Below are positions 15,779 through 23,774 of a stretch of DNA of 64,000 nucleotides, piece after piece. Below the pieces are notes generated by a model. It was not told the origin of the DNA. It saw nothing but the letters and a program-made list of their open reading frames with translations, and did no database searches. How positions within the stretch are numbered: position 1 is the stretch's first letter; the number at the start of each line of letters is the position of its first letter. The stretch spans positions 1 through 64,000 of the forward strand of contig NZ_RHNP01000007.1 in assembly GCF_003950295.1 (NCBI RefSeq), read 5' to 3'. The stretch comes from Loigolactobacillus iwatensis. GTDB taxonomy: Bacteria > Bacillota > Bacilli > Lactobacillales > Lactobacillaceae. Position numbers and translations under genes: made by a program.

Positions 15779-16765
15779 TTAATACCAACCATTTGCTTCC
15801 CAGAATGACTGTGCCTTACTCCAGCTACCGTAAGTTGAAGTGACGTAAGAGTTAGCAACAGCTTCTTGGTTTGATGCCGAATAATCACCATTTAAATATG
15901 AAGAACTTAATTGATACTTACCGATATACTGACCGTTAGTTGCTGAATAATTACCGCCAGATTCCTTGTTAGCAATCCAAGCTTTAGCGGCAGCTTCGGA
16001 GCTACTTGTTGAAGTAGCGGCGTTATTAGTACTAGTTGCTGAACTAGCAGTTGATTGTGTGTTTTGTGTTGCCTGTGCTTGTGGTGCAGTGTATGTCGAT
16101 TGTGTGCTTACTGGAGCCGATACGGCAGAAGCAGCACTAGTTGCAGCTACACTAGAAGCCTGTGAAACTGGCGCTGCAGATGAGACTGGCGCAGTTGAAC
16201 CAACTGGGGCCGTACTGCTTGCTGGGGCAACAGAACTGACAGGAGCAGTTGAGCTAACAGGCGTTGCGCTGCTTACTGGGGCAACGGAACTAACTGGTGC
16301 AGTACTGCTTACTGGCGCAACCGAACTGACAGCTGCAACGCTACTAACTGGCGCAACTGAAGAAGCTGCAACGGCTGATACTGGCGCTGCAGATGAGACA
16401 GGTGCCACTGAAGCAGCAGGCGCAACTGAACTGACTGGTGCAGCCTGTGAAACTGGTGCTGCACTAGCAGGCTGTTGAACAGCACTTGGCTGAGCAGCGG
16501 CTGCCGTAGATGCAACTGCACTACTTGGAATATTATATTTTTGACCGGCATAGATTAAATGCGTGGTTTTATTGATGTTATTAGCTGTTTCAATTGAATC
16601 GATTGTTGTGTTGTAATCTTCGGCAAGATCAGAAACCGTGTCGCCAACCTTAGCAGTAATGACTGCTGCATCAGCGACCTTAGCGCCACCGATCAAGATA
16701 CCAGCGGCACCGGCTGTTGTGAGTAATACCATTTTTAGACGTTTACTTAATAAAATAAAAATCAC
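15779..16765 (-). CDS. apf: LysM-domain surface protein of the aggregation-promoting factor type
   Basis: A 328-residue secreted protein. A signal peptide (about 8-33: KRLKMVLLTTAGAAGILIGG ... ADA) is followed by one LysM domain (about 36-80, ITAKVGDTVSDLAEDYN ... YNIPS) that binds peptidoglycan. A long Ala/Pro/Val/Ser linker (85-250) is built from APVSS-type repeats. The C-terminal domain (about 262-328, WIANKESGGNYSATNGQYIG ... FWEANGWY) is typical of lactobacillus Apf and resembles transglycosylase-like resuscitation factors. The start is uncertain: AGGAG overlaps the GTG at 16765, an ATT three codons on has ideal spacing, and the first ATG (codon 12) has no binding site. A strong promoter lies at 16850-16877. 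Confidence 0.88.
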   Translation of the reverse strand: MIFILLSKRLKMVLLTTAGAAGILIGGAKVADAAVITAKVGDTVSDLAEDYNTTIDSIETANNINKTTHLIYAGQKYNIPSSAVASTAAAAQPSAVQQPASAAPVSQAAPVSSVAPAASVAPVSSAAPVSAVAASSVAPVSSVAAVSSVAPVSSTAPVSSVAPVSSATPVSSTAPVSSVAPASSTAPVGSTAPVSSAAPVSQASSVAATSAASAVSAPVSTQSTYTAPQAQATQNTQSTASSATSTNNAATSTSSSEAAAKAWIANKESGGNYSATNGQYIGKYQLSSSYLNGDYSASNQEAVANSYVTSTYGSWSKAQSFWEANGWY

Positions 16766-16849
16766 TCCTAATTTATGATTGACTTCAAAATTTGATTACG
16801 AAATTCTGCTTTGCATTCCATTGGTACCGAAATGCATTCAACAGGCGTA

Positions 16850-16877
16850 AGTATAGCAGGGCTCTGTAACATGTAAA
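16850..16877 (-). promoter_or_regulatory. apf: Promoter of apf
   Basis: The minus strand reads TTTACA, 16 bp, TATACT with an extended TG before the -10. TGTAACGTAAC lies just upstream, loosely like half of a WalR box; this is only a resemblance. Confidence 0.7.
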
Positions 16878-17049
16878 TAGCAGTTACGTTACAAAATGGC
16901 CTTTTATTGTAATATTGTCATCTGTTTGTTATCTAAGCCGTTTCAACCCCATCGGCGCGCACCTGCTCTGGTACCAAAATAAGTGAAACTTTTCGGAATA
17001 ATCATCAAAAAAGATTAAAATCGACTAAATTAAAGGTCCTTAATATCAT

Positions 17050-17077
17050 TTGATAGCGCTTTAAACTATACTATAAG
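17050..17077 (+). promoter_or_regulatory. Promoter of the MgtC-like gene
   Basis: TTGATA, 16 bp, TATAAG, placed about 20 bases before the GTG start. Confidence 0.6.
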
Positions 17078-17096
17078 TATCGTTTAGAGTTAGGGT

Positions 17097-17780
17097 GTGA
17101 TCGTTTTGCAAGCATTTATTATTGCTCAGTTAGAATTAGTTCTACGTTTAATCCTGGCGGCATTGTGCGGCTTTGCCATCGGCTATGAACGTAAAAATCG
17201 TTTAAAAGAGGCCGGTATCCGCACCCACATGATTGTTGCGTTAGGAGCCGCCTTGATCATGATTGTTTCCAAAGATGGTTTTTTTGACGTCCTTAACGTT
17301 AAAAATGTCGTCTTGGACCCTTCCCGAATTGCCGCCCAAATTGTCAGCGGGATTAGTTTTTTAGGTGCCGGAACAATCTTAGTTCGCCGTCAAGGCATTA
17401 ACGGCCTCACCACCGCAGCCGGAATTTGGACCACCGCGGCAGTCGGCATGGCCATTGGTGCCCGCCTGTACGTTGTTGGTATCTCCGCCACACTTTTAGT
17501 GCTGCTCATTCAGATCTTACTCCACAAACAGCTTCGATTTTTGCCCAATGCAGTGGCCGAACAACTTTCACTGGAAATGTTGGACCAACCAGAAGCAATC
17601 AATAATTTGGAAAAAATGTTACAGCAACACAATATTGAATTGCTAAACCTTCATATTGAACGCCAACGCCACCACCTAGTCGAAATTAGCCTGGCCGTCA
17701 AACTACCCCCTCACTACAAAGTGGCCAGCTTGATGAGCCTACTAGGTGAAAACGAGGCCATTCAGAGTGTTGATTACTAA
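17097..17780 (+). CDS. MgtC/SapB family membrane protein
   Basis: A 227-residue protein with four to five membrane segments in the first 145 residues. Family signatures are AALCGFAIGYERKNRLKEAGIRTH, VSGISFLGAGTIL and GLTTAAGIWTTAAVGMAIG. The C-terminal 70 residues form a soluble ACT-like tail. MgtC proteins in pathogens act on magnesium starvation and ATP synthase; the role in lactobacilli is unknown. The annotated start is GTG at 17097. A TTG at 17106 is better spaced from AGGG and is a real alternative. The gene is alone and is followed by a long terminator hairpin shared with the convergent tadA. Confidence 0.9.
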   Translation: MIVLQAFIIAQLELVLRLILAALCGFAIGYERKNRLKEAGIRTHMIVALGAALIMIVSKDGFFDVLNVKNVVLDPSRIAAQIVSGISFLGAGTILVRRQGINGLTTAAGIWTTAAVGMAIGARLYVVGISATLLVLLIQILLHKQLRFLPNAVAEQLSLEMLDQPEAINNLEKMLQQHNIELLNLHIERQRHHLVEISLAVKLPPHYKVASLMSLLGENEAIQSVDY

Positions 17781-17870
17781 CCCTGTAGCGAGGGCCGTAA
17801 GCCCTAGCACGAATTTAATATCATTGACAAAAAGTGACCAACGCCAACAAGATTTAAGCATATTTAATCG

Positions 17871-17932
17871 CAGAAAACAGTCGTAGTTTGATTACCGAAT
17901 TGCTCGGCGGCCAAACTACGACTGTTTTTCTG
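17871..17932. terminator. Bidirectional terminator between the MgtC-like gene and tadA
   Basis: CAGAAAAACAGTCGTAGTTTG-type arms (17871-17890 and 17912-17932) pair over about 19 bp. The tadA stop codon lies inside the right arm. Confidence 0.85.
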
Positions 17933-18422
17933 TCTTCTGCTTCTTTTTAGCCTTTCGTTTAGCCCTAATTTGGCGGAAAAATTGCTGCAATAATCCCGCC
18001 GCGTCATCTGCTAAAACGCCGGCTTCCACTTCAGCTTGGTGGTTAAAGCGCTCGTCCGTTAGTAAATTCATGAAAGTGCCCGCCGTACCTGCCTTTGGGT
18101 CAGGGGCACCGTAATAGACTTCACTTAAGCGCGAATTAATAATTGCCCCGCTGCACATCGGACAAGGTTCTAAGGTGACAAAAATTGCTGCATCCTCCAA
18201 ACGCCAACTATGAATTGTGGCGCAGGCCTCCTGAATCGCCAAAATTTCGGCGTGGGTCGTTGCGTCCTGGCTGTGTTCCCGCAAATTATGACCACGGCCA
18301 ATAATTTCACCGCGGTAAACAATAACGGCCCCAATCGGCACTTCACCGATCAAGGCCGCCGTTTTTGCTTCAAATAAGGCCTCACGCATATAAAATTCTT
18401 TTTCAGTTTGCTCAAATACCAA
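17916..18422 (-). CDS. tadA: tRNA-specific adenosine deaminase TadA
   Basis: The 168-residue deaminase converts A34 to inosine in tRNA-Arg(ACG). The zinc site is complete: H57 and E59 (THAE) and C87 and C90 (PCPMC). The family core GEVPIGAVIV (27-36) and the C-terminal KAGT ... GTFMNLL are present. The tail is lysine-rich (RAKRKAKKKQK). The start given is TTG at 18422 with AGGA close by; the ATG at 18389 is an alternative with a weak site. The C-terminus is encoded within the terminator stem. The gene sits near the SRP RNA and dnaX, as is common in Firmicutes, though separated here by apf and the MgtC-like gene. Confidence 0.94.
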   Translation of the reverse strand: MVFEQTEKEFYMREALFEAKTAALIGEVPIGAVIVYRGEIIGRGHNLREHSQDATTHAEILAIQEACATIHSWRLEDAAIFVTLEPCPMCSGAIINSRLSEVYYGAPDPKAGTAGTFMNLLTDERFNHQAEVEAGVLADDAAGLLQQFFRQIRAKRKAKKKQKTEKQS

Positions 18423-18448
18423 ATTCCTAACTCCATTCCTACTATTAA

Positions 18449-19297
18449 TTAAATAATCGCCAAGGGCCGCTTTTTAGTCGGTGCCGGAAAGGCTGCGTCA
18501 ATCTGCACTATTTCTGCCGGCGTTAACGTGACATCAGCCGCCGCCAAATTAGCCTGCATGTGTTTCCACTGACTAGTTTGGGGAATCGCAAGCAGCTGTG
18601 GTTGCCGAATCGTCCACGCTAATAAAAGCTGCATCGACGTAATTTGGTGTGCCTTAGCAATTTTTTGAATCACAGGATTAGCCGTCAATTGCTGGCCTCG
18701 ACTATCCCCCTGGGCAATCGGCGAGTAGGCAATAAAAGGAACCCCATTTTTCAGTTGCCAAGGTAATAAATCGTATTCCACGCCGCGGTCCGCCAAATTA
18801 TACAAATCTTCATTGGCAAAAACGTCCGCACCGTTAGTTTCTTGAAACAATTCTAACATATCAGCTGTATCAAAGTTAGAGACACCCCAATGCCGAATCT
18901 TGCCCGCTTGCTGTAATTGACGCAGCCCGGTAATTGTTTCCTTTAACGGAACTTGCCCCCGCCAATGAAGTAAATAAAGGTCGAGGTAGTCCGTTTGCAG
19001 TCGTTTCAAACTGGCGGTTAAACTCTGCTTCATCCGCTTGATTGATGCGTTTTGCGGATAGAATTTTGAAACCAAAAATAATTTTTCCCGGGTATACGGC
19101 TTAATAGCCGCACCGACCAATTCTTCGGAACGACCGTCCCCATACATTTCCGCGGTATCAATGAGATTGCTACCGTGCTCAAGGCCGTAACGCAGCGCCT
19201 GAATTTCTCCGCCGCGTTTATTCGGATCGTCGCCCATGTGCCAAGTTCCCATCCCAATGACGGGCAAGCGCTCGCCCTTAAAATCTAGATAACGCAT
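18449..19297 (-). CDS. Aldo/keto reductase
   Basis: A 282-residue (beta/alpha)8 oxidoreductase. Visible family elements are GMGTWHMGD, LIDTAEMYGDGRSEELVG (about 40-57, with catalytic D and Y), LVSKFYP (catalytic Lys, about 76), YLLHWRG (His, about 108), HWGVSNFD, and ITSMQLLLAWTIRQPQLLAIPQTS (NADPH-binding region). The substrate cannot be predicted. AAAGGAAGTTAAAA precedes the ATG. It lies 26 bases upstream of tadA on the same strand and probably shares a transcript. Confidence 0.92.
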   Translation of the reverse strand: MRYLDFKGERLPVIGMGTWHMGDDPNKRGGEIQALRYGLEHGSNLIDTAEMYGDGRSEELVGAAIKPYTREKLFLVSKFYPQNASIKRMKQSLTASLKRLQTDYLDLYLLHWRGQVPLKETITGLRQLQQAGKIRHWGVSNFDTADMLELFQETNGADVFANEDLYNLADRGVEYDLLPWQLKNGVPFIAYSPIAQGDSRGQQLTANPVIQKIAKAHQITSMQLLLAWTIRQPQLLAIPQTSQWKHMQANLAAADVTLTPAEIVQIDAAFPAPTKKRPLAII

Positions 19298-19381
19298 TTT
19301 TAACTTCCTTTCAAAACAAAGTTGCTACGATAAATAAACGCTGATTAGGGCCACCGCGATCATTAAAGCACGGGACAAAAA

Positions 19382-19414
19382 GAGCTCCCGCAGCAATTAG
19401 CTTTTCGGGAGCCC
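19382..19414 (-). terminator. Terminator after the 112-residue membrane protein gene
   Basis: The minus strand GGCTCCCG, 15-base loop, CGGGAGCTC is followed by TTTTT. It lies 7 bases past the stop codon. Confidence 0.85.
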
Positions 19415-19420
19415 ATTATT

Positions 19421-19759
19421 TTAATGCCGGTATTCGTGTAGCCAATCTTTCAACGTTGCAGTCAATTCATTAGCTGCGTTGCCTGCTGAGCCAACGTACA
19501 CACCAGCCTTATTGCGAACTTTGCTTAACTTTTCAACCGCATTAACCAAGTGATTGAGATCATCGTTGTCAATTCGATCAACGAGGTCAAGTATCCGCTC
19601 GTTGCCCTTAAGGTTGTCCCGCACGAACGTTTTCACTTTATACCGATTTCTACGGGTTTGAATTTGTTCGACAATGGCATCCGCTGCTAAATAGGCGCCG
19701 GTTGCGGCAAGCGTTGTCGTAATACCAATACCAAGTAAAATTTTGCTACCAGTTTTCAT
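19421..19759 (-). CDS. Small membrane-anchored protein of unknown function
   Basis: A 112-residue protein with one N-terminal hydrophobic segment (about 6-28: ILLGIGITTTLAATGAYLAA) followed by a charged, mostly helical cytoplasmic or surface part (VRDNLKGNERILDLVDRIDN ... ALDWLHEYRH-like end). The arrangement resembles YtxH-type general stress proteins, but I do not see enough similarity to name it. There is no lipobox and no cysteine. It starts with AGGAGGC upstream of the ATG and is a single-gene unit closed by a terminator. A family A hairpin lies directly upstream (19783-19899). Confidence 0.75.
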   Translation of the reverse strand: MKTGSKILLGIGITTTLAATGAYLAADAIVEQIQTRRNRYKVKTFVRDNLKGNERILDLVDRIDNDDLNHLVNAVEKLSKVRNKAGVYVGSAGNAANELTATLKDWLHEYRH

Positions 19760-19782
19760 AAAGTCAGCCTCCTTATTAGAGA

Positions 19783-19899
19783 GAGTGCCTAAAAAGGCGT
19801 TCAGCCCCTGAGCATTAGCCTAGACCACCAAACGATCCGCTTCGCGTATCGTTTGGCGATCGTAGCTAAGCACAAGGAGTTGCCTTTTTAGTCACGTTT
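19783..19899 (+). repeat. Family A element upstream of the 112-residue membrane protein gene
   Basis: GAGTGCCTAAAAAGGC pairs with GCCTTTTTAGTCACGTTT. The core TTAGCCTAG ... GTAGCTAA is kept, and the apex is a perfect stem CCAAACGATCCGC / GCGTATCGTTTGG with a TTC loop. The upper half has no sequence similarity to the other copies. Confidence 0.85.
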
Positions 19900-20011
19900 C
19901 ATTTCCACCAGAATCAGTCCGAAAAATAATTTCCAACCGATCTAGTAAAGTATCCAGTAATGCTTAATTTCAGTGTACCATAATCTTGCTTCCTTGGGGA
20001 CTAAAGCGCAC

Positions 20012-20617
20012 TCATACTTGCTTAACACTTTGAATAATATAGTAACCTTTATTTTTCTTCACGATTGTTGCGTTGCCAAAGGTTTCTTGCATCGTTTTTT
20101 GGGCGGAAGGTGCACCCTGTTTTTTCTGTAAAACAATCGTTAACGTTCCCCCTGGCAGTAAGTGATCCTTGGCGCCAACTAAAATCCCCGTCACGACTTG
20201 TTTACCAGCCCGGACCGGCGGATTGGATAAAATAGCCGCGTACTGCTTCTCTACAGCTGCGTATTGATCAGAAGTGAAAATAGCAACGTTAGCCACGTGA
20301 TTATTTGCGGCATTTTCCCGGGCCAATGATAAAGCCAGCTCATTGACGTCCACCAGATCAACTTGGCGTTCAGGAGCCTCTTTGGCCAACGCTAACCCAA
20401 TTGGGCCGTAACCGGCACCCACATCCAGTAAATCACCTGCAGGCAAGTCAGTAAAACTAAACGCTTCTAGTAAGGTGCGTGTCCCGAAATCAACGGTTCG
20501 TTTTGAAAACACACCATTATCAGTTACAAAATGAAATTCGTGGCCTCGCAACGTAAACGACCAATCTTTTTTTTCGTGAACCACATCAGGATTTTCTGAA
20601 TAATAATAATTTGTCAT
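20012..20617 (-). CDS. rsmC: Class I SAM-dependent methyltransferase, RsmC-like
   Basis: A 201-residue methyltransferase resembling the C-terminal domain of 16S rRNA guanine-N2 methyltransferase RsmC. This short form is usual in Firmicutes. The SAM motif I is LLDVGAGYGPIGLALA (about 63-78), VDLVDVNELAL follows, and the catalytic NPP motif is ILSNPPVRAGK (about 129-139). The N-terminus YYYSENPDVVHEKKDWSF is typical of the family. The rRNA target is inferred from the family. It is a single gene, divergent from nrdH. Confidence 0.88.
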   Translation of the reverse strand: MTNYYYSENPDVVHEKKDWSFTLRGHEFHFVTDNGVFSKRTVDFGTRTLLEAFSFTDLPAGDLLDVGAGYGPIGLALAKEAPERQVDLVDVNELALSLARENAANNHVANVAIFTSDQYAAVEKQYAAILSNPPVRAGKQVVTGILVGAKDHLLPGGTLTIVLQKKQGAPSAQKTMQETFGNATIVKKNKGYYIIQSVKQV

Positions 20618-20802
20618 GATTAAATTCCCCCGGAGCTATAATTAATTTATTAAATTTTTATTTTTAGGAATCAGGCCTACGTCGCCGCCCTTTTGGACTC
20701 AAAATTGACAACCTAACGACCATTTTTGACCCCCAAAACATACTCAAACGAAATGGCTTGTGGTAAACTAATTGTACCATGAATCGCCAGAAGTTCCGGC
20801 CA

Positions 20803-20849
20803 ACACTATATCTAGTAGCTATTTTAAATTTAGCTACCGAATATAGTGT
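20803..20849 (+). promoter_or_regulatory. Two NrdR-like boxes upstream of nrdH
   Basis: Box 1 ACACTATATCTAGTAG (20803-20818) and box 2 CTACCGAATATAGTGT (20834-20849) resemble the NrdR consensus (acaCwAtATaTwGtgt). Their starts are 31 bp apart, about three helical turns, as is typical for the ATP/dATP-sensing repressor NrdR. They lie immediately upstream of the -35 box. Confidence 0.8.
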
Positions 20850-20855
20850 TTTTTG

Positions 20856-20884
20856 TTGATTTATTGTAAGTGACTGGTTATACT
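20856..20884 (+). promoter_or_regulatory. nrdH: Promoter of nrdH
   Basis: TTGATT, 17 bp, TATACT. The NrdR-like boxes end seven bases upstream of it. Confidence 0.7.
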
Positions 20885-20925
20885 AAGAACATAAACAAAA
20901 AGTACCAGAGAGAAAGGTGAACCAC

Positions 20926-21153
20926 ATGAATAACTTAACAGTTTACACAAAAAATGGTTGCATGCAGTGCAAGATGACTGAACGCTTCCTCAATTCGCAC
21001 AATATTCCTTTTACAGAACACAATATTGATCAAGAACCAGAATACGTCGACTATCTGCGGGAAAAGGGCTTTCAAGCAACACCAGTGATTGAAGCATCAG
21101 ACATCAGCTTCACCGGCTTCCGCCCCGACCAATTACGCCAATTAGCAGTTTAA
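20926..21153 (+). CDS. nrdH: Glutaredoxin-like protein NrdH
   Basis: A 75-residue thioredoxin-fold protein that reduces the class Ib ribonucleotide reductase NrdEF. The active site is C12-M-Q-C15, and FQATPVIE (about 51-58) is the cis-proline loop. The C-terminal FTGFRPDQLRQL is a diagnostic NrdH ending. The ATG at 20926 has AAAGG eight bases upstream; a GTG nine bases earlier is less well placed. The gene is followed after 330 bp by nrdE, with a possible weak terminator and a small repeat in between. Confidence 0.95.
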   Translation: MNNLTVYTKNGCMQCKMTERFLNSHNIPFTEHNIDQEPEYVDYLREKGFQATPVIEASDISFTGFRPDQLRQLAV

Positions 21154-21264
21154 AGTGATAAAAGTGGCGGTCAAACGCTTATGCTTACGCCATTTTACCG
21201 CTTAAACATCATAATAGCACCAGATTCCAATAAGTAACCAACTTAGCAACGTCGTAAACCATAA

Positions 21265-21317
21265 GACACAACGTTTCTCGCACCACTTGCGGGAACGCCG
21301 GGTGCCTTTTATTTTTT
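21265..21317 (+). terminator. Possible weak terminator between nrdH and nrdE
   Basis: GCACC and GGGTGC enclose GCGGGAACG and are followed by CTTTTATTTTTT. It may allow partial readthrough into nrdE. Pairing is short. Confidence 0.4.
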
Positions 21318-21322
21318 GCTCA

Positions 21323-21375
21323 GAGTGTTTGAAAAGACGGTTAGATTCTGAGGATTAGCCTTTTCAAACACGTTT
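21323..21375 (+). repeat. Minimal family A element between nrdH and nrdE
   Basis: GAGTGTTTGAAAA pairs with TTTTCAAACACGTTT. Only GACGGTTAGATTCTGAGGAT plus TAGCC remains between the arms. It equals the two edges of the element at 13149-13368 with the middle removed, including the flank CGTTTCCACTAAA. Confidence 0.8.
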
Positions 21376-21482
21376 CCACTAAACTAGTCAGGAAAGTACT
21401 AACTAGAAGTACTTTCCCAGCAGGTTTACAACCAACTATTTTTTGCTCAATCCCTATCGATCATTAAGAAAGTGGTGTCCAA

Positions 21483-23654
21483 ATGTCTTTAAAAACAATT
21501 GATCCGCAAAGTGTTTCTTACTACGCTTTAAATAATGAAATTAACATCCCCGTTGACGGCCAAATCCCGTTGAATAAGGATAAAGAAGCTTTAAAGGCCT
21601 TTTTAAGTGAAAATGTCGTGCCAAACACTAAAGTCTTCCCTAATTTTCAAGCTAAGATCTCCTTCTTAGTCGACCATCAATATCTAGAAAAGCCCTTCTT
21701 GGCCGACTACTCCGCCGACTTCATTGATCAATTACACAATTACTTGGAGGACGCCAATTTTAAGTTCAAGTCATTCATGGCCGCTTATAAATTTTACGCC
21801 CAGTACGCCTTAAAAACTAACGACGGCGAATATTACCTTGAAAGCTTTCAGGATCGGGTTTTATTTAACGCCCTCTACTTCGCTGCTGGTGATGAGAAAT
21901 TGGCTCATGATATTGCCGATGAAATGATCCACCAGCGCTACCAACCCGCAACACCCAGCTTTTTGAATGCCGGCCGTGCTCGTCGTGGCGAATTGGTTTC
22001 TTGTTTCTTGCTCCAAACTACGGACGACATGAATTCAATCGGCCGAACAATTAACTCGGCCCTGCAACTTTCTCGCATTGGTGGCGGTGTTGGGATTACT
22101 TTGACCAACCTACGCGCGGCCGGCGATCCAATCAAGCACGTTGAAGGTGCCGCTTCTGGCGTTTTACCGGTCATGAAATTATTAGAGGATTCATTCAGTT
22201 ATTCTAACCAATTAGGCCAGCGCCAAGGTGCCGGAGTCGTTTACCTAAACGCCTTCCACCCAGACGTAATCGCTTTTCTTGGTGCTAAAAAAGAAAATGC
22301 CGACGAAAAGTATCGTTTAAAGACGTTATCACTGGGCTTAGTTGTGCCGGATAAATTTTACGAATTGGCGCGTAAGGACGCTGACATGTACTTGTTTAGC
22401 CCCTACGACGTTGAACGAATTTACGGCAAGCCATTTTCTTACGTTGATATCACCAAAGAATACGATAAAATGGTCGCCAACCCTGATATTCGGCATAAGA
22501 AAATTAAGGCTCGTGACCTGGAAAATGAAATCAGTAAATTACAACAGGAATCCGGTTATCCTTACATCGTCAACGTTGATACGGCCAACCGGGCTAACCC
22601 AATTGACGGTAAAATTATCATGAGTAATTTGTGTTCCGAAGTTTTACAAGTTCAGACCCCTTCAAAAGTTAATAATGAACAGAATTACGATCAATTGGGA
22701 ACGGACATTAGCTGTAACTTAGGTTCAACGAACATCCCGAATTTGATGCACGCAAAAGACTTTGGCCACTCCGTTGAAACCATGGTTCGCGCCCTAACTT
22801 TTGTCACTGACAATTCAAACATTGACGTTGTTCCATCCATTCAAAATGGTAACCATAAGGCGCACACAATTGGTTTAGGGGCAATGGGCCTGCACAGCTA
22901 CTTTGCCAAGGAGCACATGATGTACGGCGATCAAGAAAGCCTTGACTTCACCAACATCTATTTCCTTCTATTGAACTACTGGACCTTGAAAGCTTCCAAC
23001 GAAATTGCCCGGGAACGTCACGAAACCTTCGTTAACTTTGAAAACAGCAAATACGCTGATGGCAGCTATTTTGATAAGTACGTCAACCAAGATTGGCAGC
23101 CAAAGACAGCAAAGGTTCAGGAACTTTTCAAAGATATTTTTATTCCATCCAAGGCTGATTGGCAAGCACTAAAAGCAGCTGTCATGAAAGATGGTTTATA
23201 CCACCAGAATCGAATGGCCGTTGCACCAAACGGCTCGATTTCTTACATTAACGACACATCGGCTAGCTTACAGCCAATCGTTAACCGAATTGAGGATCGT
23301 CAGGAAAAGAAAATTGGCACGATTTATTACCCAGCGCCTTACCTTTCTAACGACACAATGCCTTACTATTCATCGGCCTACGATATGGACATGCGCCACG
23401 TGATTGATATTTACGCTACTGCCCAACAGCACGTTGATCAAGGCATGAGCATGACGCTCTTTATGCGCTCCACCATTCCTGAAGGGCTTTACGAATGGAA
23501 AAATGGTGACACGAATAAAATGACCACCCGCGACCTTAATATTTTGCGTAATTACGCTTATAACAAGGGTATCAAGTCAATTTATTACATTCGGACCTAC
23601 ACCGATGATGAAGATGAGATTGGCTCTAATGCTTGCGAAAGCTGCGTAATTTAG
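21483..23654 (+). CDS. nrdE: Class Ib ribonucleoside-diphosphate reductase alpha subunit
   Basis: The 723-residue catalytic subunit has the usual class Ib features. It lacks an ATP-cone, starting directly MSLKTIDPQSVSYYALNNEI. The redox cysteine is in GELVSCFLLQ, the active site in MSNLCSEVLQ, and the partner cysteine in DISCNLGSTNI. SYINDTSASLQPI and the C-terminal shuttle CESC (CESCVI end) are also present. It reduces NDPs with NrdF, using NrdH as electron donor. Length matches the family. It is the second gene of nrdH-nrdE-nrdF; the NrdR boxes before nrdH probably control the whole set. Confidence 0.97.
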   Translation: MSLKTIDPQSVSYYALNNEINIPVDGQIPLNKDKEALKAFLSENVVPNTKVFPNFQAKISFLVDHQYLEKPFLADYSADFIDQLHNYLEDANFKFKSFMAAYKFYAQYALKTNDGEYYLESFQDRVLFNALYFAAGDEKLAHDIADEMIHQRYQPATPSFLNAGRARRGELVSCFLLQTTDDMNSIGRTINSALQLSRIGGGVGITLTNLRAAGDPIKHVEGAASGVLPVMKLLEDSFSYSNQLGQRQGAGVVYLNAFHPDVIAFLGAKKENADEKYRLKTLSLGLVVPDKFYELARKDADMYLFSPYDVERIYGKPFSYVDITKEYDKMVANPDIRHKKIKARDLENEISKLQQESGYPYIVNVDTANRANPIDGKIIMSNLCSEVLQVQTPSKVNNEQNYDQLGTDISCNLGSTNIPNLMHAKDFGHSVETMVRALTFVTDNSNIDVVPSIQNGNHKAHTIGLGAMGLHSYFAKEHMMYGDQESLDFTNIYFLLLNYWTLKASNEIARERHETFVNFENSKYADGSYFDKYVNQDWQPKTAKVQELFKDIFIPSKADWQALKAAVMKDGLYHQNRMAVAPNGSISYINDTSASLQPIVNRIEDRQEKKIGTIYYPAPYLSNDTMPYYSSAYDMDMRHVIDIYATAQQHVDQGMSMTLFMRSTIPEGLYEWKNGDTNKMTTRDLNILRNYAYNKGIKSIYYIRTYTDDEDEIGSNACESCVI

Positions 23655-23774
23655 CTACAATGACACTGGTTTGACAGACAAGTAATAGGGACAAAAAATG
23701 GTGGCAACGCCGTTTGTCCCTATTCTTTTTAGAGTAACTAATCTACTCCGCGACAGATGGAAAGGAAGTTTCAC

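Noticed and set aside
15966-16478. 170-codon frame antisense to apf
   Set aside because: It is the mirror of the APVSS repeats, which leave an open frame on the opposite strand; there is no start signal.
20803-20856. Terminator upstream of nrdH
   Set aside because: The symmetric sequence with a T-run could be one, but the upstream gene points the other way and the two NrdR-like boxes explain it better.
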